The notes beneath the pieces were generated by a model. The model was not told the DNA's origin. It saw only the letters and a program-made list of their open reading frames with translations, and did no database searches. From the NCBI RefSeq assembly GCF_016863255.1, contig NZ_BOON01000005.1, positions 207,782-271,781 on the forward strand: a DNA stretch of 64,000 nt, read 5' to 3'. Position numbers and translations under genes: made by a program. This document shows, in pieces, positions 9,187 through 18,882 of this stretch (positions within the stretch are counted from its first letter, which is position 1; every line of letters begins with the position of its first letter). Origin of the DNA: Planosporangium mesophilum. Its GTDB lineage: Bacteria > Actinomycetota > Actinomycetes > Mycobacteriales > Micromonosporaceae.

Positions 9187-9192
9187 ACTGTA
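9187..9192 (-). promoter_or_regulatory. -10 box of a probable leaderless mshB promoter
   Basis: TACAGT on the minus strand is followed by 7 nt and the mshB GTG. The whole divergent spacer to the S9 peptidase gene is only 47 bp, so the two promoters must overlap. Confidence 0.45.
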
Positions 9193-9226
9193 CGCACCCC
9201 CGGGCGCACAGGGACGCGCCAATGGC

Positions 9227-11371
9227 ATGACAAGGCACGGCCCGCCGAGAGAACATTTCCAGGTGGATTATCCGGAGCTGGCCGCACGTACCCGTCGATT
9301 TTCTCTGGGCGCCCCCCGAGCGGTGACCGTCACCGCGGACGGTGCCCACGTCCTGTTCCTGCGCTCCTCCGGCCCGGAAGACCCGGCCGACAAGCTGTGG
9401 GTGTTCGACGTCGCCGGCGGGCAGGAGCGCCTGGTGGCGGACCCGGCGCAGCTGCTGTCCGGCGCCGACGACCTGCCGGCGGCCGAGCGCGCGCTGCGCG
9501 AGCGGCTGCGGCTGTCGGCCGCCGGCATCGGCTCGTACACGCTCACCCCGAACGGGGCGGGCGTGCTGTTCACCCTCGGCGGCCGCCTGTTCCGCGCCGA
9601 CGTGCGGACGGGCGAGGTCGCGGAGGTTCCATCCGCCGGCTCCGTCGTCGACCCCCGGCCCGACCCGACCGGACAGCGGATCGGGTACGTCTCCGCAGGC
9701 GCCCTGCACGTGATCGACCCCGACGGCAACGACCACGTCCTCGCCGCCGAGGACGGCGTCACCTGGGGGCTGGCCGAGTTCATCGCGGCCGAGGAGTTCC
9801 ACCGCTTCCGCGGGTACTGGTGGTCACGGGACGGCCGGTCGGTGCTGGCCGCGCGGGTCGACGAGTCCCGGGTACCGCGCTGGCACCTGCACGACCCCGC
9901 CAATCCCGACCAGGCGCCGACCACCGTCGCGTACCCGCACGCGGGCGGCCCGAACGCCGAGGTCACCCTGCACCTGCTCGACCTGGACGGCGGCTGGGTC
10001 GACGTGCACTGGGACCGGGAGACCTACCCGTACCTGGTCTCGGTGTCGTGGAGCGAGGCCGGCGGGCCGCTGATCACGGTGCTGCGCCGGCTCCAGCAGC
10101 ACGGCCTGGTGCTGTCGGTCAATCCCCGTACCGGCGAGACGCAGGTCCACGCCGAGCTGGCCGACCCGCGCTGGGTCGAGCCGGTGCCGGGCACCCCGGC
10201 GTACCTGCCCGACGGCCGGGTACTCGTCGGCGGCGAGCTGGCCCACGACGGGTACGACGCCCGCTGCCTGTTCGCCGACGGCAGCCTGCTCACCCCGCCC
10301 ACGCTGTACGTACGGCGGGTCAGCGGCCGGTTCGACGGCGACCTGATCGTCGAGGCGACCGACGGCGAGCCCAGCGAGCAGCACATCTACCGGGTACGCG
10401 TGGCGGCGGCCGGTACCGGCGTCGAGGCGCGGCGGATCACCACGGCGGCGGGGTGGCACATCGCGTACGCCGCGAAGGACACCCTGGTCATCGGCGAGCT
10501 GTCGCTGGAGCACGCCGGCACCCGGTACCGCGTGTTCCGCGGCGACGAGCCGGTCGGTGAGCTGACGTCGCTGGCGGCGAGCCCCCCGTACGCGCCCCGC
10601 CCGGTCCTGCAGCGGGTCACCGACCGCCGCTTACCGACGGGGGTGCTGTACCCGCGCAACCACGTCACCGGCCGCAAGCTGCCGGTCCTGGTCGACATCT
10701 ACGGCGGGCCGGGCCACCAGGAGGTGCTGTCGGTGCGCTCGCGCTGGGTCGAACGGCAGTGGTGGGCGGACGCCGGCTTCGCGGTGGTCGTCATCGACAA
10801 CCGGGGTACCCCCGGCGTGTCGCCCAGCTTCGACAAGGCGATCCACCGGCGCTTCGCCGACGTGGTCCTGACCGACCAGGTGGACGCGCTCGCCGCGCTG
10901 GCCGAGAAGCACACCGACCTGGACCTGTCCCGCGTCGCGATCCGCGGCTGGTCGTTCGGCGGGTACCTGTCGGCGCTCGCCGTGCTGCGCCGGCCGGACG
11001 TCTACCACTGCGCGGTGGCCGGCGCCCCGGTCACCGACTGGGCCCTCTACGACACCGCATACACCGAGCGGTACCTGGGTCTGCCGGACGACGGCAGCGA
11101 CGTGTACGCGCACAACTCGCTGGTCGAGATCGCCGGCGAGCCGCCGGCGGGTCCGGACGACGCGCGGCCGATCATGCTCATCCACGGCATGGTCGACGAC
11201 AACGTGGTCGCGGCGCACACGCTGCGGCTGTCGGCGGCGTTGCTGACCTCGGGCCGGCCGCACTCCATGATCCCGCTGACCGGCGCCACCCACATGGCGG
11301 CGGGCGGGCTGAGCGAGCGGCTGCTGCGCCTGGAGCTGGACTTCATCCGCCGCTCACTGCCGTCGGCTTGA
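9227..11371 (+). CDS. S9 family prolyl oligopeptidase / dipeptidyl-peptidase IV-like
   Basis: A 714-residue serine peptidase with an N-terminal beta-propeller (about 30-440) and a C-terminal alpha/beta-hydrolase domain. The catalytic triad is visible as GWSFGGY (Ser576), MVDDNV (Asp657 or 658) and GATHMA (His689). The acidic pair AAEEF at about 187-191 resembles the Glu-Glu motif that anchors substrate N-termini in DPP IV enzymes, so dipeptide release after Pro/Ala is likely. There is no signal peptide, so it is probably cytoplasmic. Its end is marked by a perfect hairpin. Confidence 0.88.
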   Translation: MTRHGPPREHFQVDYPELAARTRRFSLGAPRAVTVTADGAHVLFLRSSGPEDPADKLWVFDVAGGQERLVADPAQLLSGADDLPAAERALRERLRLSAAGIGSYTLTPNGAGVLFTLGGRLFRADVRTGEVAEVPSAGSVVDPRPDPTGQRIGYVSAGALHVIDPDGNDHVLAAEDGVTWGLAEFIAAEEFHRFRGYWWSRDGRSVLAARVDESRVPRWHLHDPANPDQAPTTVAYPHAGGPNAEVTLHLLDLDGGWVDVHWDRETYPYLVSVSWSEAGGPLITVLRRLQQHGLVLSVNPRTGETQVHAELADPRWVEPVPGTPAYLPDGRVLVGGELAHDGYDARCLFADGSLLTPPTLYVRRVSGRFDGDLIVEATDGEPSEQHIYRVRVAAAGTGVEARRITTAAGWHIAYAAKDTLVIGELSLEHAGTRYRVFRGDEPVGELTSLAASPPYAPRPVLQRVTDRRLPTGVLYPRNHVTGRKLPVLVDIYGGPGHQEVLSVRSRWVERQWWADAGFAVVVIDNRGTPGVSPSFDKAIHRRFADVVLTDQVDALAALAEKHTDLDLSRVAIRGWSFGGYLSALAVLRRPDVYHCAVAGAPVTDWALYDTAYTERYLGLPDDGSDVYAHNSLVEIAGEPPAGPDDARPIMLIHGMVDDNVVAAHTLRLSAALLTSGRPHSMIPLTGATHMAAGGLSERLLRLELDFIRRSLPSA

Positions 11372-11385
11372 TCCACAAAACTCCC

Positions 11386-11428
11386 CCGGAGTTGTGGTCC
11401 CGGCGGGATTCCGGGACCACAACTCCGG
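11386..11428. terminator. Perfect palindrome after the S9 peptidase gene
   Basis: Arms 11386-11403 and 11411-11428 are perfect 18-bp inverted repeats with a 7-nt loop. The core word AGTTGTGG recurs in the palindrome at 48485-48536. There is no T-tract, as is usual for high-GC actinobacterial terminators. Confidence 0.7.
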
Positions 11429-11444
11429 AGAAGTTGGAACAATC

Positions 11445-11750
11445 ATGGGTATGGCAGCCCTGCTCTCCCCAGACGAAGTCGCCGGCGCACTGGCCGAACT
11501 GGATGGCTGGTCCGGCGATACCCGCGAGATCAGACGTACCCTCGACGCCCCCAGCTTCCCCGCGGCGATCCGGCTGGTCGTCGAGGTCGCGAAGGTCGCG
11601 GAGGACGCCGACCACCACCCGGACATCGACATCCGGTGGCGAACCGTGACGTTCGCCCTGAGTACCCACTCGGAGGGCGGCGTGACGGCCAAGGACACCG
11701 CGCTGGCCCGCCGGATCGACGAGCTGGCCGAGGCGCACGCCTCTTCGTGA
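11445..11750 (+). CDS. Pterin-4a-carbinolamine dehydratase (4a-hydroxytetrahydrobiopterin dehydratase)
   Basis: A 101-residue PCD/DCoH-fold protein that dehydrates 4a-hydroxytetrahydropterin. The canonical signature is present: DADHHPDIDIRW followed by V/F-rich strand residues and STHSEGGVTAKD. The paired histidines (about 57-58) and the downstream His in STH are the catalytic set. The start is the ATG at 11445; an ATG two codons on is also possible. A degenerate paralogue that lacks these histidines lies at 20060-20368. No pterin-dependent hydroxylase is seen nearby. Confidence 0.88.
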   Translation: MGMAALLSPDEVAGALAELDGWSGDTREIRRTLDAPSFPAAIRLVVEVAKVAEDADHHPDIDIRWRTVTFALSTHSEGGVTAKDTALARRIDELAEAHASS

Positions 11751-11811
11751 CCCCGAGGTGAAAGGGGACCGGGAACGGGTGTTCCGGTCGCTGCGCACGG
11801 GCTCCCGTGCA

Positions 11812-11817
11812 TAGGGT
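11812..11817 (+). promoter_or_regulatory. -10 box of a probable leaderless tldD promoter
   Basis: TAGGGT is followed by 6 nt and the tldD ATG. No ribosome-binding site is present in the 15 nt before the start. Confidence 0.45.
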
Positions 11818-11823
11818 CGAATC

Positions 11824-13260
11824 ATGACCCACTTCGACGCAGCGACCGTGGCAGTCGAGGCGGCACTGGCCGCCGGCGCCCGGTACGCGGATGCCCGGGT
11901 GATGCATCGACGGTACGAGTCGATGAACGCCCGCAACGGCGAGATAGAGGAGCTCAGCCAGAACGAGGACGCCGGCATCGGGGTCCGCGCGCTGGTCGGT
12001 TCGAGCTGGGGGTTCTTCGCCGTCCCCGACCTGTCCGACGCCGCCGCGCGGCACGCCGGCACCCGCGCCACCGAGATCGCCAAGGCGAGCACCAGCGTGC
12101 CGGGTCCGGCGGTCGACCTGGTCAGCGTGGTGGCGAGCGTGGACTCGTGGGCCAGCCCGTGCGAGATCGACCCACTCGGCGTCGCCCTGTCCGACAAGGG
12201 CGACCTGCTCGCGAACGCCACGGCCGAGTCGCACAAGCACGGCGCGGACGTGGCCGAGGGCATCTACCAGATCTGGGACACCCGCAAGTGGTTCGTCTCC
12301 TCCGAGGGGCACCGCATCGACCAGCACGTACGGGAGTGCGGCGCGGGCATCGCGGCGACGGTGGTCGGCGAGGACGAGACGCAGCGCCGCTCGTACCCGT
12401 CGTACCGTGGCCAGTACGGCACCCGCGGCTGGGAACTGGTCGACTCCATCGACCTGGGCGCGCACGCGGCCCGCATCGCCGACGAGGCGAAGGCCCTGCT
12501 CACCGCGCCGCTGTGCCCTCAGGGCGAGACCAACCTGATCCTCGGCGGCGAGCAGTTGGCGCTGCAGATCCACGAGTCGGTCGGGCACGCCATCGAGCTG
12601 GACCGCATCCTGGGCTGGGAGGCCGCCTTCGCCGGTACGTCCTGGCTGGACCTGGCGAAGCTGGGCAACCTCCGGTACGGCTCCGAGCTGATGAACATCA
12701 CCATCGACCCGACGATCCCCGGCGCGCTGGGCTCGTTCGGCTACGACGACGAGGGCACCCCGGCCGCGCCGCGCCACGCGGTGCGCGACGGCCTCTGGGT
12801 CGGCGTGCTCGCCGGCCGGGACTCGGCGGCCGTGGCCGGCCTGGACTACGCCGGCAGCGTACGGGCCGACGGCTGGGCCAGGCTGCCGATGGTGCGGATG
12901 ACCAACGTGGGTCTCCAGCCCGGGCCGCACACCCTGGAGGAGATCATCGCCGCGACCGACGACGGCGTGTACATGGACGTCAACCGCTCCTGGTCGATCG
13001 ACGACAAGCGGCTGAACTTCCAGTTCGGCTGCGAGGTCGGGTACGAGGTCAAGAACGGCCGGCTGGGCCGGATGCTGCGCAACCCCACGTACACGGGCAT
13101 CGGGCCGCGGTTCTGGGGATCGATGGACATGCTCTCGTCGGAGATCGTCGCGTGGGGCACCCCCAACTGCGGCAAGGGCCAGCCCGGCCAGGTCGGCCAC
13201 ACCGGCCACCCGGCCGCTCCGGCGCGTTTCACGAACGTACGAGTAGGGGTGCGGGGATGA
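11824..13260 (+). CDS. tldD: TldD family metalloprotease subunit
   Basis: A 478-residue protein of the TldD/TldE (PmbA) system, a heterodimeric metalloprotease that degrades unfolded or leader peptides and matures some RiPPs in other bacteria. The HExxxH zinc motif is present as HESVGHAIELD (His250, Glu251, His255), and the conserved GTP(N)CGKGQPGQ tail is at the C-terminus. It is translationally coupled to tldE through an ATGA overlap. No RiPP precursor is recognisable beside it, so a general proteolytic role is the default. Confidence 0.9.
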   Translation: MTHFDAATVAVEAALAAGARYADARVMHRRYESMNARNGEIEELSQNEDAGIGVRALVGSSWGFFAVPDLSDAAARHAGTRATEIAKASTSVPGPAVDLVSVVASVDSWASPCEIDPLGVALSDKGDLLANATAESHKHGADVAEGIYQIWDTRKWFVSSEGHRIDQHVRECGAGIAATVVGEDETQRRSYPSYRGQYGTRGWELVDSIDLGAHAARIADEAKALLTAPLCPQGETNLILGGEQLALQIHESVGHAIELDRILGWEAAFAGTSWLDLAKLGNLRYGSELMNITIDPTIPGALGSFGYDDEGTPAAPRHAVRDGLWVGVLAGRDSAAVAGLDYAGSVRADGWARLPMVRMTNVGLQPGPHTLEEIIAATDDGVYMDVNRSWSIDDKRLNFQFGCEVGYEVKNGRLGRMLRNPTYTGIGPRFWGSMDMLSSEIVAWGTPNCGKGQPGQVGHTGHPAAPARFTNVRVGVRG

Positions 13261-14651
13261 CGACCCAGGTGGACACAGAGCTCGACATCGCGGGTCGGGT
13301 ACTGGAGCTGGTCCGCGACGTCGCCGGGCCGGGCGCCGAGGCCGAGGTCTTCGTCGAGCGCCGGGAGCTGGCGCTGACCCGGTTCGCCAACTCGTACATC
13401 CACCAGAACGTGGCGGACGTGATCACCCACGTACGGCTGCGGCTGCACGCCGACGGGCGCACCGCGGTCGGCTCGAGCACCCAGCTCGGCGACGGGCTGC
13501 GCAGCCTGGTCGAGCGCACCGTCGCCGCGACCCGGCTGAGCCCGCCCGACCCGAGCTGGCCCGGGCTGACCCCGCCGAGCCCGGCCGTGACCGGCGGCAA
13601 CGTCGACGAGGCCACGGTGGCGGCGACGCCCGCGGACCGGGCGGTGCGGGTACGCCGGTTCGTCGAGGCGGCCGAGGGACTGACCACCGCCGGGTACTTC
13701 CGGACCAACCACGTCAGCGCCGCGTTCGCCAACTCGGCCGGCCACTCGCTGACCGGCGCGACGACCGAGGCGGCGATGGACGGCATCGCCCGTACCGGCA
13801 CCTCCGACGGCGTGGCACGCCTCGCGTCGCCGCGGCTGGCCGACATCGACGGCGGCGTGCTCGGCATGCGCGCCGCGGCCAAGGCCCTGGCCAGCCAGAA
13901 CCCGGTGGAGCTGCCGCCCGGCCAGTACGAGGTGGTACTGGAGTCCGACGCCGTCGTCGACCTCCTGCGCAACTTCGCGATGTGGGGGTTCAACGGCAAG
14001 GCGTTCCTGGAGAACCGCTCGTTCGCGCGCCTCGGCGAGCAGCAGTTCGACCCGGCGGTGACGTTCGTGGAGGACGTCACGACGCCGCGGGCGATCGGCC
14101 TGCCGTTCGATGTGGAGGGCACCCCCAAGGGCCGGTTCGAACTGGTCGCCGGCGGGGTGACCCGGAGCGTCGCCCACGACCGGCGTACCGCCGCACAGGC
14201 CGGTACCGAATCGACCGGCGACGCCCATCCGGGCTCCCGCGCCTTCGGCCCGGTACCGCTGGGGATGACGATGCTGCCCGCCGCTCCGGGCGCCCCGTCC
14301 GGTGAGGTGGCCGGCCCCGCCGCGGACCTGTCGGTGACGGCCCTGGTCGCCGGGGTGCGCCGCGGCCTGCTGGTGACCGACTTCTGGTACACCCGGGTCC
14401 TCGACCCGCGGCCGCTGGTGATCACCGGCCTCACCCGCAACGGGGTGTGGCTCATCGAGGACGGCGAGATCACGACCCCGGTGCAGAACTTCCGGTTCAC
14501 CCAGGCGTACCCGCAGGCGCTCGCGCCCGGGGCCGTCCTGGACGTCGGTACGCACACGGTGACGCAGCCGGGCGACTGGGGCAGCGAGTCGTTCGTGGCG
14601 CCGGCGGTACGCCTGGCGTCGTGGAACTTCACCGGCGGCGCCTCCGGCTGA
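13257..14651 (+). CDS. TldE/PmbA family subunit
   Basis: A 464-residue partner of TldD. It shares the TldD/PmbA fold (N-terminal RFANSYIHQN segment, C-terminal FRFTQAYPQAL) but lacks the HExxxH motif, as expected for the non-catalytic subunit. The start is the ATG overlapping the tldD stop (13257-13260), which implies coupled translation and a 1:1 complex. The two genes form an isolated two-gene unit. Confidence 0.88.
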   Translation: MTTQVDTELDIAGRVLELVRDVAGPGAEAEVFVERRELALTRFANSYIHQNVADVITHVRLRLHADGRTAVGSSTQLGDGLRSLVERTVAATRLSPPDPSWPGLTPPSPAVTGGNVDEATVAATPADRAVRVRRFVEAAEGLTTAGYFRTNHVSAAFANSAGHSLTGATTEAAMDGIARTGTSDGVARLASPRLADIDGGVLGMRAAAKALASQNPVELPPGQYEVVLESDAVVDLLRNFAMWGFNGKAFLENRSFARLGEQQFDPAVTFVEDVTTPRAIGLPFDVEGTPKGRFELVAGGVTRSVAHDRRTAAQAGTESTGDAHPGSRAFGPVPLGMTMLPAAPGAPSGEVAGPAADLSVTALVAGVRRGLLVTDFWYTRVLDPRPLVITGLTRNGVWLIEDGEITTPVQNFRFTQAYPQALAPGAVLDVGTHTVTQPGDWGSESFVAPAVRLASWNFTGGASG

Positions 14652-14953
14652 GCCCTCGGCGTCCCGCTTCGGCTCCGCCGGCCGGGTCGCGATCTCCGCG
14701 ATCGATCCGCGTCGAGTGACTTTGCGCACACGAGTGGCTATTTATGGCCGCTGATCTTTCGGAACGTCGATAGCAGACGCAAGACTCATTCCTTGCGTGT
14801 CTTTGCTCACATCGGGCGTAACGTATGCACCGGCACGTCTGGGACGGGGTCGGGGGTGGCTGTCTGTGCAGTTCAGCCCCTGGACCCCGGCCCGGCGGCA
14901 GACTGAAGACAGCGAGCCTCATCACTCACCCCGCACAGGGAGCGAAGCCAGAG
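14652..14953. promoter_or_regulatory. Upstream region of the sdh operon with an inverted repeat
   Basis: This 302-bp gap holds no gene. It contains a perfect inverted repeat ACGCAAG-N8-CTTGCGT (14777-14798). Its right arm overlaps TTGCGT, a possible -35 element, with CGTAAC about 18 nt downstream as a weak -10. That layout suggests an operator through which a repressor could block sdh transcription. The remaining roughly 130 nt up to the ATG would be an untranslated leader. No known regulator consensus matches with certainty. Confidence 0.4.
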
Positions 14954-15763
14954 ATGACGACGACGGCAACGAGGCCGGCCGGTCAGCGGCCGCGCGCCGC
15001 GATCGCGGCGAAGACGTTGCGAACAGACCGGTGGTGGTTGGCACCACTGTTGACGGTGTCCCTGCTGACCCTGTGGGTCGCCTACGCCACGGTCCGGGCG
15101 TTCATGCAGGACTTGTACTGGGTCCCCGACTACCACTACCTGACGCCGTTCTACTCCCCCTGCGTGTCGACCGGCTGCGCGCCGGAGTCCGCGGAGTTCG
15201 GCCGGTTCCTGCCGAACTGGCCGATCATCCCGTTCGCGGCGGTGACCCTGCCGTTCCTGCTGCTGTTCCGGCTCACCTGCTACTACTACCGGCGGGCGTA
15301 CTACCGCTCGTTCTGGGCGTCACCGCCGGCGTGCGCGGTACCGGACGGCCACCGCAACTACTCGGGCGAGACCCGCTTCCCGCTCATCTTCCAGAACGCC
15401 CACCGGTACTTCTTCTACGCGGCCGTGCTGATCTCGCTGATCAACACCTGGGATGCGATCGTCGCCTTCCACGGCAAGGGCGGTGGCTTCGGCTTCGGTC
15501 TGGGCAACATCGTGCTGCTCGTCAACGTCGTGATGCTCTGGGCGTACACGCTGTCGTGCCACTCCTGCCGGCACATCATCGGCGGGCGCCTCAAGCACTT
15601 CTCCAAGCACCCGGTGCGCTACCGCGCCTGGGGCTTCGTCTCGAAGCTCAACGGCAAGCACATGCAACTGGCGTGGATCACCCTCGGCACGCTGATGCTG
15701 ACCGACGCGTACGTCATGGCGGTCGCGGCCGGCTGGATCTCCGACCTGCGCTTCTTCCACTGA
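14954..15763 (+). CDS. Succinate dehydrogenase (Sdh1-type) membrane anchor subunit
   Basis: A 269-residue integral membrane protein with five predicted helices (about 28-48, 88-110, 150-172, 183-201 and 236-258). It is followed directly by the flavoprotein and iron-sulfur genes. The single long anchor and gene order match the actinobacterial Sdh1 operon (Rv0249c-Rv0248c-Rv0247c in M. tuberculosis). The segment CHSCRHIIGGRLKHF near helix 4 carries conserved-looking His and Cys residues that may serve in quinone or cofactor binding. The ATG at 14954 has a GGGAG site somewhat far upstream. Confidence 0.82.
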   Translation: MTTTATRPAGQRPRAAIAAKTLRTDRWWLAPLLTVSLLTLWVAYATVRAFMQDLYWVPDYHYLTPFYSPCVSTGCAPESAEFGRFLPNWPIIPFAAVTLPFLLLFRLTCYYYRRAYYRSFWASPPACAVPDGHRNYSGETRFPLIFQNAHRYFFYAAVLISLINTWDAIVAFHGKGGGFGFGLGNIVLLVNVVMLWAYTLSCHSCRHIIGGRLKHFSKHPVRYRAWGFVSKLNGKHMQLAWITLGTLMLTDAYVMAVAAGWISDLRFFH

Positions 15764-15787
15764 GACTGGGTTCAAGGAAAGCAGCCA

Positions 15788-17749
15788 ATGACCAACATCG
15801 AGCGACACAACTATGACGTCGTCGTGATCGGCGCCGGCGGCGCCGGGCTGCGGGCGGCGATCGAGGCCCGGCTCGCCGGCAAGAAGACCGCGATCATCTC
15901 CAAGTCCCTGTTCGGCAAGGCCCACACCGTCATGGCCGAGGGCGGCGCCGCCGCGGCGATGGGCAACGCGAACTCGAACGACAACTGGATGGTCCACTTC
16001 CGCGACACCATGCGGGGCGGCAAGTTCCTCAACAACTTCCGGATGGCGGAACTGCACGCCAAGGAGGCTCCGGACCGCATCTGGGAGTTGGAGACGTACG
16101 GCGCGCTGTTCGACCGCACCGCCGACGGCAGGATCAGCCAGCGTAACTTCGGCGGCCACGAGTACCCCCGGCTCGCGCACGTCGGCGACCGTACCGGCCT
16201 GGAGCTGATCCGCACGCTCCAGCAGAAGATCGTCTCGTTGCAGCAGGAGGACTACGCGGCCACCGGCAGCTACGAGTCGCGCATCCGGGTCTTCGCCGAG
16301 ACCACGATCACCGAACTGTTCGTCGAGGGCGGCCGGATCGCGGGTGCTTTCGGGTACTACCGCGAATCCGGCGAGTTCGTCCTGTTCGAGGCGCCGGCGA
16401 TCGTGCTGGCCACCGGCGGCGTGGGAAAGTCCTACAAGGTCACGTCGAACTCGTGGGAGTACACCGGCGACGGCCACGCGCTCGCGATGCGGGCCGGCGC
16501 GACGCTGATCAACATGGAGTTCCTCCAGTTCCACCCGACCGGCATGGTCTGGCCACCGTCGGTCAAGGGCATCCTGGTGACCGAGTCGGTCCGGGGTGAC
16601 GGCGGCGTGCTGCGCAATTCAGAGGGCAAGCGGTTCATGTTCGACTACGTCCCGGACGTGTTCCGCAAGCAGTACGCGGAGACCGAGGAGGAGGCCGACC
16701 GCTGGTACACCGACCCGGACAACAACCGGCGCCCGCCCGAACTCCTGCCCCGCGACGAGGTGGCGCGCGCGATCAACTCCGAGGTCAAGGCCGGCCGGGG
16801 CACACCCGCCGGCGGGATCTACCTGGACATCGCGTCGCGGCGTCCGGCCGAATTCATCCTCAAGCGGCTCCCCTCGATGTACCACCAGTTCAAGGAACTC
16901 GCCGACGTCGACATCACGAAGCAGCCGATGGAGATCGGGCCGACCTGCCACTACGTGATGGGCGGTGTCGAGGTCGACCCGGACACGGCCGCGGCGGCGG
17001 TCCCCGGCCTGTTCGCCGCCGGTGAGGTCTCCGGCGGAATGCACGGCTCCAATCGGCTCGGCGGCAACTCCCTGTCCGACCTGCTGGTCTTCGGCAAGCG
17101 GGCCGGTGAGTACGCGGCCAGGTGCGCCGACGAGACCACGAAGCGGGTCAAGGTACCGGCCGCGACCCTCAACGCCGCCGTGGAGAACGCGCTGGCCCCG
17201 CTGGGCCGCGGCGAGGGCGGCGAGAACCCGTACACCGTGCACGGTGAGCTTCAGCAGGTGATGAACGACCTGGTCGGCATCATCCGGCGCAGGTCCGAAC
17301 TGGAGGAGTCGCTCGGCCGGCTGGCCGACCTCAAGGAGCGGATCAAGAAGGTCGGCGTCGGCGGCGGCCGCCGGTACAACCCCGGCTGGCACCTCGCGCT
17401 CGACCTGCGCAACATGCTCGCCGTCTCGGAGTGCACGGCCAAGGCGGCGCTGGAGCGGGAGGAGTCGCGCGGTGGGCACACCCGCGAGGACTTCCCGCAG
17501 ATGGACCCGGACTGGCGCCGGGTCAACCTGGTCTGCTCACTGCAGGGCGAGGACGTACGCCTGGAGCGCAAGGCGCTGCCGACGATGCGCTCCGAGCTGA
17601 TGCGGTTGTTCGATCGGGCCGAGCTGGCCAAGTACCTGACCGATGAGGAACTGGCGGATTTCGACGCGGCCGCCGAAGGCGTCGCCGCGTCGGGTGGCTC
17701 AGCCTCGAATTCCGCCGCTGTCGGCGGAGCCGACAAGGGTGATGTGTGA
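15788..17749 (+). CDS. sdhA: Succinate dehydrogenase flavoprotein subunit
   Basis: A 653-residue FAD subunit that oxidises succinate to fumarate. The N-terminal dinucleotide motif VIGAGGAGLRAA (about 13-24), the FAD-attachment region SKSLFGKAHTVMAEGG, the catalytic stretch FHPTGM and the C-terminal Arg/His residues in HGSNRLGGNSLSD are visible. The length is typical of the Sdh1-type subunit. The last 30 residues are Ala/Ser-rich. Its TGA overlaps the sdhB ATG by one base (TGATG), so the subunits are translated together. Confidence 0.95.
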   Translation: MTNIERHNYDVVVIGAGGAGLRAAIEARLAGKKTAIISKSLFGKAHTVMAEGGAAAAMGNANSNDNWMVHFRDTMRGGKFLNNFRMAELHAKEAPDRIWELETYGALFDRTADGRISQRNFGGHEYPRLAHVGDRTGLELIRTLQQKIVSLQQEDYAATGSYESRIRVFAETTITELFVEGGRIAGAFGYYRESGEFVLFEAPAIVLATGGVGKSYKVTSNSWEYTGDGHALAMRAGATLINMEFLQFHPTGMVWPPSVKGILVTESVRGDGGVLRNSEGKRFMFDYVPDVFRKQYAETEEEADRWYTDPDNNRRPPELLPRDEVARAINSEVKAGRGTPAGGIYLDIASRRPAEFILKRLPSMYHQFKELADVDITKQPMEIGPTCHYVMGGVEVDPDTAAAAVPGLFAAGEVSGGMHGSNRLGGNSLSDLLVFGKRAGEYAARCADETTKRVKVPAATLNAAVENALAPLGRGEGGENPYTVHGELQQVMNDLVGIIRRRSELEESLGRLADLKERIKKVGVGGGRRYNPGWHLALDLRNMLAVSECTAKAALEREESRGGHTREDFPQMDPDWRRVNLVCSLQGEDVRLERKALPTMRSELMRLFDRAELAKYLTDEELADFDAAAEGVAASGGSASNSAAVGGADKGDV

Positions 17750-18807
17750 TGGGCGAGCAGCGCAACTTCCGGGTCTGGCGCGGTGACGACAACGGCGGTC
17801 AGCTCGAGGACTTCCAGGTCGAGGTCAACGACGGCGAGGTCGTCCTCGACATCATCCACCGGCTGCAGGCCACCCAGGCGCCCGACCTCGCGGTCCGCTG
17901 GAACTGCAAGGCGGGCAAGTGCGGCTCCTGCTCGATGGAGATCAACGGCAAACCGCGACTGGGCTGCATGACGCGGATGTCGACGTTCGCGCCGGAGGAG
18001 ACGGTCACGGTCACCCCGCTGCGCACCTTCCCGGTGATCCGTGACCTGGTCACGGACGTGTCCTTCAACTACCAGAAGGCCCGGGAACTGCCGGCGTTCG
18101 CACCGCCGGCCGATGTGGCGCCGGGCGAGTACCGGATGCAGCAGATCGACGTGGAGCGCTCGCAGGAGTTCCGCAAGTGCATCGAGTGCTTCCTGTGCCA
18201 GAACGTCTGCCACGTCATCCGTGACCACGAGGACAACAAGCAGGCGTTCTCAGGCCCCCGATTCTTCATCCGGGCGGCCGAGCTGGACATGCACCCGCTC
18301 GACACCCGGACCGACCGCAAGGACGCGGCGGTTGAGGAGCAGGGCATCGGGTACTGCAACATCACCAAATGTTGCACCGAGGTGTGCCCCGAGCACATCA
18401 AGATCACGGATAACGCGATCATCCCGATGAAGGAGCGTGCGGTGGACCGCCGATACGATCCGATCGCCTGGCTCGGCTCGAAGATCTTCCGCCGCGAGCA
18501 GCTCGACAAGCCGGCCGGGTACGCGACCGCGGGCGTCGCCACCGCCCCCCGGCCGAACGCGGGCACCGCCGACACGCCGGTCGAACAGGCCGCGGCACAC
18601 GGCGCCCAGGGCGACATCAGCGCGAACTGGCACCGTGAGGCGGCGGCCGGCCATGCCGCCCCGGTCGGTCCGGACGGCAAGCTGCCGGTCACCGAGTTCA
18701 CCGGGCAGCTCGCCGGAGCGCAGTCGCCGTTCGGCGACGACGTCGAGTTCCCGATGCCGGCTACCGACATCAACTACCAGCACCCCAACCGCCCCGACGA
18801 GCACTGA
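17749..18807 (+). CDS. sdhB: Succinate dehydrogenase iron-sulfur subunit with C-terminal extension
   Basis: A 352-residue electron-transfer subunit. The [2Fe-2S] ligands are Cys53, 58, 61 and 73 (CKAGKCGSC). The bacterial-ferredoxin half has CIECFLCQNVC (Cys144, 147, 150, 154) and CNITKCCTEVC (203-213), which together can bind [4Fe-4S] and [3Fe-4S] clusters. The known core ends near residue 250. About 100 further residues, rich in Ala, Pro and Gly, have no recognised domain and make this subunit roughly 100 residues longer than mycobacterial Sdh1 FeS subunits. Confidence 0.93.
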   Translation: MGEQRNFRVWRGDDNGGQLEDFQVEVNDGEVVLDIIHRLQATQAPDLAVRWNCKAGKCGSCSMEINGKPRLGCMTRMSTFAPEETVTVTPLRTFPVIRDLVTDVSFNYQKARELPAFAPPADVAPGEYRMQQIDVERSQEFRKCIECFLCQNVCHVIRDHEDNKQAFSGPRFFIRAAELDMHPLDTRTDRKDAAVEEQGIGYCNITKCCTEVCPEHIKITDNAIIPMKERAVDRRYDPIAWLGSKIFRREQLDKPAGYATAGVATAPRPNAGTADTPVEQAAAHGAQGDISANWHREAAAGHAAPVGPDGKLPVTEFTGQLAGAQSPFGDDVEFPMPATDINYQHPNRPDEH

Positions 18808-18830
18808 CCGGGGCACTCCACCCGCTCACC

Positions 18831-18882
18831 ATGATCACGGAGACTTTTCCGTCCTGGAGCACGGAAAAGTCTCCGTGATCAT
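18831..18882. terminator. Perfect 22-bp-stem palindrome between convergent genes
   Basis: Arms 18831-18852 and 18861-18882 are perfectly complementary with an 8-nt loop. The outer word ATGATCACGGAGA is closely matched by the palindrome at 48485-48536. It separates sdhB from the convergent DUF1990 gene and overlaps the stop codon of the latter, so it probably terminates transcription from both sides. Confidence 0.75.

Noticed and set aside
12147..13256. 370-codon upstream extension of the tldE frame
   Set aside because: It overlaps tldD in another frame, has low-complexity Arg/Gly composition, and the ATG at 13257 with ATGA coupling is the natural start.
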